From NCBI GenBank assembly GCA_910577295.1, contig CAJTLS010000031.1, forward strand, positions 20,298-27,588: 7,291 bases of DNA, written 5' to 3'. Positions 1-6,616 of the stretch are shown piece after piece. The notes below the pieces were generated by a model. The model was not told where the DNA came from. It searched no databases and was given only the letters and a program-made list of their open reading frames with translations. Made by a program: the position numbers and the translations under genes. The DNA is from an uncultured Eubacterium sp. (lineage in GTDB: Bacteria; Bacillota; Clostridia; Lachnospirales; Lachnospiraceae). How positions within the stretch are numbered: position 1 is the stretch's first letter; every line of letters begins with the position of its first letter.

Positions 1-230
1 TTAAGATGGCTGAAATCGAAATAGTGGAGCAGCTTTTGGGAGAAAAGCCGATTCTTTTATTAGATGACGTGCTATCAGAACTGGATAGAAACCGGCAAAA
101 TTATCTTCTGGAAAATTTAAAAGGAATCCAGACGATTATTACCTGTACGGGATTAGAAGAGTTTATAGAAAATGGTATTAATATAAATCAAACGTTTGAA
201 ATCGTTGATGGAAGTATTAAAGATAACTGA
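1..230 (+). CDS. recF: RecF, DNA replication/repair ATPase, C-terminal fragment (5' end outside window)
   Basis: This is the last 75 or so residues of RecF, an SMC-like ABC ATPase in the cytoplasm that binds gapped DNA and, with RecO and RecR, helps load RecA. The reading frame is open from the first base (bases 1-2 finish a codon cut by the window edge), so the ATG at 6 is an internal methionine rather than the start. The fragment begins with the KMAEIEIVEQ segment that corresponds to the LKLAE-type helix of RecF. It then shows the Walker B and D-loop signature ILLLDDVLSELD (encoded at about 51-86), which is diagnostic for the RecF/SMC group, and the following strand QTIITCTG. Walker A and the ABC signature must lie upstream. 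The TGA stop at 228-230 is 17 bases before gyrB, the classical origin-proximal arrangement. Identification is firm because of the Walker B/D-loop motif together with the gyrB neighbour. Confidence 0.93.
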   Translation, partial: KMAEIEIVEQLLGEKPILLLDDVLSELDRNRQNYLLENLKGIQTIITCTGLEEFIENGININQTFEIVDGSIKDN

Positions 231-247
231 TAAGTGGAGGTTATTTT

Positions 248-2176
248 ATGAGTGACAAAGAAAAAGAAATTGTATACGGCGCCGACCAAATCCAAATATT
301 AGAAGGTTTGCAAGCCGTCCGTAAAAGACCCGGTATGTATATTGGAAGTACATCCGAGAGGGGATTACACCATCTTGTGTATGAGATTGTGGATAATGCT
401 ATTGATGAGGCATTGGGCGGCTATTGCGATGAGATTCAGGTATTTATCAATAAAGATAATTCAATTACAGTAATAGATAATGGACGTGGTATTCCAGTTG
501 GCATTAATCATAAAGCCGGAATACCGGCCGTAGAAGTTGTTTTTACGGTTCTTCACGCCGGAGGAAAATTTGGCGGCGGCGGATACAAAGTATCCGGAGG
601 TCTCCACGGTGTAGGAGCTTCTGTCGTAAATGCTCTTTCCGACTGGCTGGAAGTTGATATCTTTCAGGATGGAAAACAGTACAGACAGCGTTATGAGCGC
701 GGTAAGACGATGTACGAATTAAAAGAAATAGGAACAACAGACCTTCGCGGAACTAAAGTAACCTTTCTGCCGGATAATACGATTTTTACCGAAACAACAG
801 AATTTGATTACAGCATTTTAAAACAACGTCTTCGTGAGATGGCCTTTTTAACAAAAGGAGTTAAGATTATTTTAACGGATTTGCGCGGAGAAGAGGAGCG
901 GACGGAGACATATCACTATGAAGGTGGTATCAAAGAATACGTGACCTATCTGAATAAACATAAAGAACCTCTCTATGAAGATATTATTTACTGTGAGGGA
1001 CAGAAAGGAGATGTCTATGTTGAAGTGGCGTTCCAGCATAACTCGGCATTTAATGAGGGATGTTACAGTTTCGTAAATAATATAACGACGCCGGAGGGAG
1101 GAACTCATCTGGCGGGATTCAAAAATGCCTTGACAAAGACATTCAATGATTATGCCAGAGGGCAGAAGATTTTAAAAGAAAATGACACTAATCTGAGCGG
1201 GGAAGATATCCGTGAGGGATTGACGGCAATCATTAGTATTAAAATTTCAGAACCGCAGTTTGAGGGACAGACAAAACAAAAACTTGGCAATTCGGAAGCA
1301 CGCGGCGCAGTCGATAGTATTGTAAGTGAACAGTTGACTTATTTTTTGGAGCAGAATCCGGCAGTAGCAAGATTAATTTGTGATAAGGCAGTATTGGCAC
1401 AGCGCGCCCGTGACGCTGCCCGTAAGGCCCGTGACTTAACGAGAAGAAAAACGTCGCTGGATGGCTCGGGATTACCGGGTAAATTAGCGGACTGCAGTGA
1501 CAAGAATCCGGAAAATTGCGAGATTTATATTGTAGAGGGAGATTCGGCGGGCGGCAGCGCCAAGACGGCTCGTGACCGCGCAACGCAGGCAATTCTTCCG
1601 CTGCGCGGTAAAATATTAAATGTAGAAAAAGCGAGATTGGATAAGATTTTAGTAAATGCGGAAATAAAAGCAATGATTACTGCTTTTGGTACCGGAATAT
1701 CAGAAGATTTTGATATTGATAAATTAAGATATCATAAAATTATTATTATGACGGATGCCGATGTGGACGGAGCTCATATTTCTACACTGTTGCTGACATT
1801 TTTGTATCGGTTTATGCCGGAATTAATAAAGCAGGGTTATGTTTATCTGGCACAGCCTCCGTTGTATAAAATTGATAAAAACAAAAAGAGTTATTATGCG
1901 TACAGTGACGAGGAATTAAATGCCACGTTGGAAGAAATCGGACGCGACGGTAATAACAGTATTCAGCGTTATAAAGGTTTAGGGGAGATGGACGCCGAAC
2001 AATTGTGGGATACGACAATGGATCCGGAAAAGAGAATTTTACTTAAAGTGACGATGAATGAGGAAGAGACATCGGAAGTTGATATGACATTTAATACCCT
2101 GATGGGCGATAAGGTAGAGCCGCGTCGGGAATTTATAGAAACCAATGCCAAATATGTAAGAAATTTAGATATTTAG
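248..2176 (+). CDS. gyrB: DNA gyrase subunit B (ATPase and TOPRIM subunit)
   Basis: GyrB hydrolyses ATP to drive negative supercoiling by the A2B2 gyrase. The protein has 642 residues, normal for the short Gram-positive type (B. subtilis about 638). The GHKL ATPase domain covers roughly residues 1-220: YIGST (31-35), catalytic Glu46 and Mg-binding Asn50 in EIVDNAIDEALGG, DNGRGIP (77-83, with the Asp and Arg that contact adenine and coumarin drugs), and the lid motif GGLHGVGASVVNALS (117-131). The transducer follows, to about residue 400. The TOPRIM domain shows EGDSAGGSAKTARDR (430-444, metal Glu430), PLRGKILNVEKAR (451-463) and MTDADVDGAH (501-510, metal Asp503/505/507). The tail includes QRYKGLGEMD (573-582) and EPRREFIETNA (624-634). 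Residue 453 is Arg where E. coli has Lys447, as is common in Gram-positives. GGAGG at 236-240 lies seven bases before the ATG and fixes the start. The gene is intact, and gyrA follows after 40 bases. Confidence 0.99.
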   Translation: MSDKEKEIVYGADQIQILEGLQAVRKRPGMYIGSTSERGLHHLVYEIVDNAIDEALGGYCDEIQVFINKDNSITVIDNGRGIPVGINHKAGIPAVEVVFTVLHAGGKFGGGGYKVSGGLHGVGASVVNALSDWLEVDIFQDGKQYRQRYERGKTMYELKEIGTTDLRGTKVTFLPDNTIFTETTEFDYSILKQRLREMAFLTKGVKIILTDLRGEEERTETYHYEGGIKEYVTYLNKHKEPLYEDIIYCEGQKGDVYVEVAFQHNSAFNEGCYSFVNNITTPEGGTHLAGFKNALTKTFNDYARGQKILKENDTNLSGEDIREGLTAIISIKISEPQFEGQTKQKLGNSEARGAVDSIVSEQLTYFLEQNPAVARLICDKAVLAQRARDAARKARDLTRRKTSLDGSGLPGKLADCSDKNPENCEIYIVEGDSAGGSAKTARDRATQAILPLRGKILNVEKARLDKILVNAEIKAMITAFGTGISEDFDIDKLRYHKIIIMTDADVDGAHISTLLLTFLYRFMPELIKQGYVYLAQPPLYKIDKNKKSYYAYSDEELNATLEEIGRDGNNSIQRYKGLGEMDAEQLWDTTMDPEKRILLKVTMNEEETSEVDMTFNTLMGDKVEPRREFIETNAKYVRNLDI

Positions 2177-2216
2177 TGTGGGAAATTCTGTTATAAACAG
2201 AAAGGAGTAAAGTAGA

Positions 2217-4751
2217 ATGGATGAAAATATATTTGACAAAGACAGATACGATTCGATACAGCCGGTCGATTTGAAGAGGACGATGGAAACATCATATATT
2301 GATTATGCCATGTCGGTTATCGCATCGCGTGCTTTGCCGGATGTAAGAGATGGTTTGAAACCGGTACAGAGACGTATTTTATATGCCATGATTGAGTTAA
2401 ATAACGGACCGGACAAGCCACATCGTAAATGTGCCCGTATCGTCGGTGATGCCATGGGTAAATATCACCCTCATGGGGACAGTTCTATTTATGGCGCATT
2501 GGTTAATATGGCACAGGAGTGGTCAACCCGCTATCCTCTCGTAGATGGACACGGAAACTTTGGTTCCGTAGATGGAGACGGCGCTGCCGCCATGCGTTAT
2601 ACCGAGGCAAGATTGAGTAAGATATCGATGGAAATGCTTTCGGATATCAATAAAGATACGGTAGATTTCATACCTAACTTTGATGAAACGGAAAAGGAAC
2701 CTACGGTGCTTCCTTCACGTTTTCCAAATCTTCTGGTAAACGGTACGTCCGGTATCGCAGTAGGTATGGCAACGAATATTCCTCCTCATAATCTGAAAGA
2801 GGTTATTAACGGCGTTGTTAAAATTATTGACAATATAGTAGAAGAAGAGAGAGATACAACGCTTGATGAAGTAATGGAAATTATTACGGGGCCGGATTTT
2901 CCAACCGGAGCAACTATTCTCGGGAGACGTGGAATAGAAGAAGCATACCGTACCGGACATGGAAAGATTCGTGTCCGCGCCGTGACAGATATCGAGCCAA
3001 TGGCAAACGGAAAAAACCGTATTATCGTTACCGAATTACCGTTTATGGTTAATAAGGCGAGACTAATTGAAAAAATAGCGGAACTTCATCGGGATAAAAA
3101 AGTCGACGGCATCACCGAAATACGCGATGAGTCAAACCGCGAGGGAATGCGTGTGTGTATAGAACTGCGCAAAGATGTCAATGCCAATGTAATTCTGAAC
3201 CAATTGTATAAGCATACGCAGATGCAGGATACGTTTGGTGTGAATATGCTAGCTCTGGTAAACAACGAGCCGATTGTTATGAATCTCCTGCAGATGCTTC
3301 AACATTATCTTAAGCATCAGGAAGAAGTTGTTACCCGCCGGACAAAATATGATTTGAATAAGGCGGAAGAGCGCGCCCATATTTTAAAAGGTTTGTTGAT
3401 TGCTCTGGATAATATCGATGAAGTAATCCGTATTATCCGTGGTTCAGAGAGCGCTGCTCTGGCAAAAGAAAAGTTAATCGAGCGTTTCGGTCTGGATGAA
3501 GTACAGGCACAGGCGATTATTGATATGCGCCTTCGCGCATTAACCGGTTTGGAGCGGGAGAAATTAGAGAAAGAATATGAAGAATTGCAGAAAAAGATAG
3601 CAGAATATAAGGCAATTCTCGCTGACCGCAAACTTTTGCTCGGTGTGATTAAAAATGAAATTTGTATTATCCGCGATAAATTCGGGGATGAGCGGAGAAC
3701 TTCAATTGGTTTTGATGAGTTCGATATTTCCATGGAAGATTTAATACCGGTAGAGAATACGGTAATTGCCATGTCACATCTCGGATACATAAAACGAATG
3801 ACGATTGACAATTTTAAAAACCAGCACCGCGGCGGTAAGGGAATCAAGGGAATGCAGACAATTGAAGATGATTATATCGAAAATCTGTTTATGGCTACAA
3901 CCCACCATTATCTCATGTTCTTTACGAATATGGGACGAGTGTACCGCATGAAAGCGTATGAGATTCCGGAAGCAAGCCGCACTTCCAGAGGAACGGCAAT
4001 TGTTAATCTGCTGCAATTGCTGCCGGAAGAAAAGATTTCCGCAGTCATTTCCATAAGAGAATACGAAGAAGATAAGTTCCTTTTTATGGCGACAAAAGAC
4101 GGAACGGTGAAAAAGACGCCAATTCGCGAATATGCCAACATCCGCAAGACCGGACTTCAGGCAATCACGCTGCGGGATGGAAATGAATTAATGGAAGTAA
4201 AAGTAACAGACAACAACCGCGACATTTTCCTTGTCACAAAGAAAGGGCAATGTATCCGTTTTAATGAGAGAGATGCCAGAACGACGGGGCGTACTTCGAT
4301 TGGAGTCCGCGGCATGAAAATTGATGAAAATGATGAAGTAGTGGCAATGCAGATGGATAGTCAGGGACCTAATCTTTTACTGGTATCGGAATTTGGTATG
4401 GGTAAACGTACTTCAATTGATGAGTTCAGCCCGCAGTTCCGTGGCGGCAAAGGAGTAAAATGTTATAAGATTACGGAAAAAACAGGAGACGTAGTTGGCT
4501 GTAAGGCAGTAGAAGACGGTACGGAAATTATGTTGATTACCAATGAGGGAATTATTATCCGTATCGACGTCGACGATATCTCACAGCTTGGCCGTGTAAC
4601 TTCCGGTGTAAAACTGATGAATCTCGACAGTGAAAAAGATATTAAAATAGCAAGTATAGCACGTGTTCACGACAATGAAGATTCGGAGGAGGAAACAGAG
4701 GAAGAAAACGAGAGCGCCAATATAGAAAAGGATGATGGGGAATCAGTATGA
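2217..4751 (+). CDS. gyrA: DNA gyrase subunit A (DNA cleavage-rejoining and DNA-wrapping subunit)
   Basis: GyrA cleaves and rejoins DNA and wraps it for supercoiling. It has 844 residues (B. subtilis about 821). The N-terminal breakage-reunion domain spans about 1-505. It holds the helix-turn-helix quinolone region HPHGDSSIYG (84-93) and the catalytic Tyr128 in AAMRYTEARLS. By alignment from that tyrosine, E. coli Ser83 corresponds to Ser89 and Asp87 to Gly93; the missing acidic residue is notable. A long helical arm rich in Glu, Lys and Leu lies at about 430-480. The C-terminal six-bladed beta-pinwheel follows, with GyrA-box QHRGGKG (536-542; the usual form is Q(R/K)RGGKG). Since it carries this box I call gyrase rather than topoisomerase IV, and the gyrB neighbour supports that. 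A related FRGGKG occurs at 741-746. The end (819-844) is a strongly acidic tail. AAAGGAG at 2201-2207 sets the start. The stop overlaps the next gene by four bases. Confidence 0.98.
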   Translation: MDENIFDKDRYDSIQPVDLKRTMETSYIDYAMSVIASRALPDVRDGLKPVQRRILYAMIELNNGPDKPHRKCARIVGDAMGKYHPHGDSSIYGALVNMAQEWSTRYPLVDGHGNFGSVDGDGAAAMRYTEARLSKISMEMLSDINKDTVDFIPNFDETEKEPTVLPSRFPNLLVNGTSGIAVGMATNIPPHNLKEVINGVVKIIDNIVEEERDTTLDEVMEIITGPDFPTGATILGRRGIEEAYRTGHGKIRVRAVTDIEPMANGKNRIIVTELPFMVNKARLIEKIAELHRDKKVDGITEIRDESNREGMRVCIELRKDVNANVILNQLYKHTQMQDTFGVNMLALVNNEPIVMNLLQMLQHYLKHQEEVVTRRTKYDLNKAEERAHILKGLLIALDNIDEVIRIIRGSESAALAKEKLIERFGLDEVQAQAIIDMRLRALTGLEREKLEKEYEELQKKIAEYKAILADRKLLLGVIKNEICIIRDKFGDERRTSIGFDEFDISMEDLIPVENTVIAMSHLGYIKRMTIDNFKNQHRGGKGIKGMQTIEDDYIENLFMATTHHYLMFFTNMGRVYRMKAYEIPEASRTSRGTAIVNLLQLLPEEKISAVISIREYEEDKFLFMATKDGTVKKTPIREYANIRKTGLQAITLRDGNELMEVKVTDNNRDIFLVTKKGQCIRFNERDARTTGRTSIGVRGMKIDENDEVVAMQMDSQGPNLLLVSEFGMGKRTSIDEFSPQFRGGKGVKCYKITEKTGDVVGCKAVEDGTEIMLITNEGIIIRIDVDDISQLGRVTSGVKLMNLDSEKDIKIASIARVHDNEDSEEETEEENESANIEKDDGESV

Positions 4752-5590
4752 GAACAATTCACACGGATGATGTTATAAAAAATATAAAAGAAATGTGTAT
4801 CGCCGTTAATGTTAAATTATCACCGGATGTCAGGAATGCGATTCTGACAGCGCGGGAAAACGAAGAGTCAGAGATTGGAAGTCAAATACTCGGGCAGTTG
4901 GAAGAGAATATGGATATTGCCTACGAGAGTAAGATTCCCATCTGTCAGGATACGGGAATGGCCGTTGTATTTTTAAAAATTGGTCAGGATTTACACATCG
5001 AGGGAGACAGTATTGAAAATGCTGTCAATGAAGGAATCCGTCAGGGCTATGAGGAGGGATTTCTCCGAAAGTCTGTCGTTGGCGATCCGCTTATCCGCAA
5101 AAATACTGGAGATAACACACCGGGTATTATCCACTATGAGATAGTACCGGGTGACCAGTTGGAGATAACGGTAGCGCCAAAAGGATTTGGCAGTGAAAAT
5201 ATGAGCCGTATATTTATGTTAAAACCGGCAGATGGAATCGAAGGCGTTAAAAAAGCGATATTAGAAACCGTGGAAGCAGCAGGGCCAAATGCTTGTCCGC
5301 CGATGGTAATCGGCGTGGGAATTGGCGGTACATTCGAAAAATGTGCCGTATTGGCAAAAAAAGCGCTGACGAGAGATTTGGATTCTCATTCGGATATTCC
5401 TTATATAAAAGATTTAGAAACAGAAATGCTTGAAAAAGTAAATAATCTCGGAATCGGTCCGGGCGGACTTGGCGGCCGTGTGACGGCAATTGGGCTCAAT
5501 ATTGAAACATACCCGACGCACATAGCCGGTCTTCCGGTAGCCGTCAATATATGCTGCCACGTGAACCGGCATATAAAACGAATCTTGTAA
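4748..5590 (+). CDS. fumA: Class I fumarate hydratase, alpha subunit ([4Fe-4S] hydro-lyase, FumA/TtdA N-terminal type)
   Basis: This is the iron-sulfur subunit of a two-subunit class I fumarase, interconverting fumarate and L-malate in the cytoplasm. The 280 residues match the split alpha form, not the roughly 550-residue fused enzyme of E. coli. Seen in sequence: IPICQDTGMAVVF (63-75, Cys66), GDPLIRKNTGDNTP (112-125), the glycine-rich APKGFGSENMSR (143-154), NACPP (181-185, Cys183), IGVGIGGTFEKC (188-199), GPGGLGGRVTA (237-247) and ICCHVNRH (268-275, Cys269/270). By family knowledge Cys66, Cys183 and one of Cys269/270 hold the [4Fe-4S] cluster, whose free iron binds substrate. The ATG at 4748 overlaps the gyrA TGA (ATGA), suggesting translational coupling; a GGGG stretch just upstream may serve as its ribosome site. 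L(+)-tartrate dehydratase TtdA is a close relative and cannot be excluded by sequence alone. The symbol follows the common clostridial usage for the alpha subunit and does not mean the E. coli isozyme. Confidence 0.93.
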   Translation: MRTIHTDDVIKNIKEMCIAVNVKLSPDVRNAILTARENEESEIGSQILGQLEENMDIAYESKIPICQDTGMAVVFLKIGQDLHIEGDSIENAVNEGIRQGYEEGFLRKSVVGDPLIRKNTGDNTPGIIHYEIVPGDQLEITVAPKGFGSENMSRIFMLKPADGIEGVKKAILETVEAAGPNACPPMVIGVGIGGTFEKCAVLAKKALTRDLDSHSDIPYIKDLETEMLEKVNNLGIGPGGLGGRVTAIGLNIETYPTHIAGLPVAVNICCHVNRHIKRIL

Positions 5591-5621
5591 CATCAACAAA
5601 AAGAACAAACATTTTCGAAAT

Positions 5622-5634
5622 GAGGATTGAAATG
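5622..5634 (+). promoter_or_regulatory. Ribosome binding site and start codon fixing the beta-subunit start
   Basis: GAGG at 5622-5625 is followed by a six-base spacer and ATG at 5632-5634. It lies 31 bases after the alpha-subunit stop. A second in-frame ATG at 5620 overlaps this GAGG and would have no ribosome site at the right distance, so 5632 is the better start. Confidence 0.75.
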
Positions 5635-6180
5635 GATAAATATATAGAAACACCGCTGACAAAAGATAAAGTAAAAGATTTGCATGCCGGAGATTATGTA
5701 TATATATCGGGCACGATTTATACTGCAAGAGATGCCGCACACAAAAGAATGACAGAAGAGCTGGCGGAGGGAAAGCCGCTTCCTTTTAATATCGAGAACC
5801 AGATTATATATTATTTAGGGCCTACTCCAAATCGCGAGGGGCAGGTTATCGGTTCGGCGGGCCCAACAACAAGCAGCCGCATGGATAAGTATGCGCCTGT
5901 TCTGATGGATATGGGGCAGGCAGGAATGATTGGAAAAGGAAAGCGCAGCGCAGAAGTAATAGAATCCATGAAAAAGAACACGGCTGTTTATTTTGCAGCA
6001 GTCGGCGGCGCGGGGGCATTACTCTCTCAATGTATAAAAAAGAGCAAAGTAATCGCCTACGATGATTTGGGAACTGAGGCAATTCGGGAATTATATGTAG
6101 AAAAACTGCCGGTTATAACCGTAATTGATTGTCAAGGAAACAATATGTACGAGACAGCAACAATTTCCTATAGAAAATAA
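5632..6180 (+). CDS. fumB: Class I fumarate hydratase, beta subunit (FumA/TtdB C-terminal type)
   Basis: This is the partner of the preceding alpha subunit; it supplies substrate-binding residues to the shared active site of the class I hydro-lyase. With the start chosen here it has 182 residues, the normal beta length, beginning MDKYIETPLT. Diagnostic segments are ISGTIYTARDAAHKR (25-39), YYLGPTP (60-66), GSAGPTTSSRMDKYAP (74-89), MIGKGKRS (99-106), AAVGGAGALLS (122-132) and AYDDLGTEAIREL (142-154). By family knowledge the TARDAAHKR, GPTTSxRMD and GKGK segments contact the substrate. The frame stays open upstream to an ATG at 5551, but that would run 40 bases into the alpha gene and add 27 residues without family likeness; GAGG at 5622-5625, six bases before ATG 5632, supports the later start. 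No terminator follows the stop; a tRNA promoter begins on the next base. Tartrate dehydratase TtdB remains an alternative specificity. Confidence 0.92.
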   Translation: MDKYIETPLTKDKVKDLHAGDYVYISGTIYTARDAAHKRMTEELAEGKPLPFNIENQIIYYLGPTPNREGQVIGSAGPTTSSRMDKYAPVLMDMGQAGMIGKGKRSAEVIESMKKNTAVYFAAVGGAGALLSQCIKKSKVIAYDDLGTEAIRELYVEKLPVITVIDCQGNNMYETATISYRK

Positions 6181-6209
6181 TTGACAAACCGGTTTTTATT
6201 TGTTAGAAT
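6181..6209 (+). promoter_or_regulatory. Sigma-A-type promoter for tRNA-Ser
   Basis: A perfect -35 box TTGACA (6181-6186), a 17-base spacer and -10 box TAGAAT (6204-6209) are present. A TG at 6201-6202, one base before the -10, adds an extended -10 element. Transcription should start near 6216, about 35 bases before the mature tRNA. The -35 begins on the base directly after the fumarase beta stop codon. This gives the tRNA its own strong promoter while still allowing read-through from the upstream operon. Confidence 0.85.
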
Positions 6210-6250
6210 ATTGTTTGCATTAAAGAAGAATATAGTAAAAATATTCAGTT

Positions 6251-6338
6251 GGAGAAGTACTCAAGTGGCTGAAGAGGCGCCCCTGCTAAGGGTGTAGGTC
6301 GTTCGCGCGGCGCGAGGGTTCAAATCCCTCCTTCTCCG
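6251..6338 (+). tRNA. tRNA-Ser (anticodon GCU, reads AGC/AGU)
   Basis: A class II tRNA of 88 bases folds cleanly. The acceptor stem GGAGAAG (6251-6257) pairs with CTTCTCC (6331-6337), with discriminator G at 6338. The D stem is CTC (6260-6262) with GAG (6274-6276). The anticodon stem CGCCC (6278-6282) pairs with GGGTG (6290-6294, one G-U), enclosing loop CTGCTAA with anticodon GCT at 6285-6287. The long variable arm (6295-6313) is the serine identity feature. The T stem GAGGG/CCCTC (6314-6318 and 6326-6330) encloses TTCAAAT. The 3' CCA is not encoded (GTT follows), so it must be added by the nucleotidyltransferase, as is common for many Firmicute tRNAs. Confidence 0.97.
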
Positions 6339-6344
6339 TTAAGA

Positions 6345-6367
6345 AAGCGCATTTGGAAAATGCACTT
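6345..6367 (+). other. Imperfect hairpin in the tRNA 3' trailer
   Basis: AAGCGCATTT (6345-6354) can pair with AAATGCACTT (6358-6367) around a three-base GGA loop; the one mismatch is C6348 against A6364. No T-run follows directly, so it is not a terminator by itself. It may be a processing or stability element of the tRNA precursor, upstream of the true terminator. Confidence 0.45.
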
Positions 6368-6373
6368 AGAAAG

Positions 6374-6414
6374 TTTGGAAAGTACCGTAAAATGGTGCTT
6401 TTCAAATTTTTTTT
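6374..6414 (+). terminator. Intrinsic (Rho-independent) terminator after tRNA-Ser
   Basis: The stem TTTGGAAAGTACC (6374-6386) pairs over 13 positions with GGTGCTTTTCAAA (6394-6406), with two G-U wobbles and a seven-base loop GTAAAAT. Eight T residues follow (6407-6414). It would end both the tRNA transcript and any read-through from the gyrase-fumarase operon. Confidence 0.92.
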
Positions 6415-6616
6415 ATATAAAACAAGTAAAGCTGTTTTGTAAACGGCTTGAATACCTAACTCGGATAACCGAGATTTCTGAATGCTTTGCTAAGTCATCC
6501 TCTTACATTATATGGTGAGTATCATAACTAAGGATTCATTAAGCGGCAAAGAATGGTTAAAGAAAATTGGCTATAAAGTCGGATAAGAAAATGTATTAGA
6601 AAGGGTAAATTAAAGA
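6415..6616. other. Intergenic region with two small hairpins and a 24-codon reading frame
   Basis: No recognisable gene lies here. A 9-bp stem AAGCTGTTT/AAACGGCTT (6429-6437 with 6441-6449, one G-U) has a three-base loop. A second stem CTCGG/CCGAG (6460-6464 with 6469-6473) has an ATAA tetraloop. Neither is followed by a T-run. An ATG at 6512 opens a 24-residue frame ending at TAA 6584-6586 (it ends KKIGYKVG). It lacks a clear ribosome site, and the frame stays open a further six codons upstream, so it could be a decayed gene end, a leader peptide or chance. No good promoter for the downstream acetyltransferase was found, though one must presumably exist because the terminator at 6374-6414 separates it from upstream transcription. 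Confidence 0.4.

Noticed and set aside
6..8. ATG near the window start as a gene start
   Set aside because: The frame is open to the window edge and the sequence is the C-terminal part of RecF, so it is an internal methionine.
1239..1673. Minus-strand open frame of 144 residues inside gyrB, and others on the minus strand such as 3317-3847 inside gyrA
   Set aside because: They lie wholly opposite conserved gyrase coding sequence, have no recognisable domains and have no ribosome sites I could support; they are shadows of the real genes.
5551..5631. Upstream ATG giving a 27-residue longer fumarase beta subunit
   Set aside because: It would overlap the alpha gene, lacks a ribosome site and adds residues unlike the family; ATG 5632 has GAGG at the right spacing and gives the usual length.
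6314..6338. tRNA-Ser 3' end as an attachment site for an integrated element
   Set aside because: No direct repeat of the tRNA 3' end is visible downstream in the window, and no integrase gene is present.
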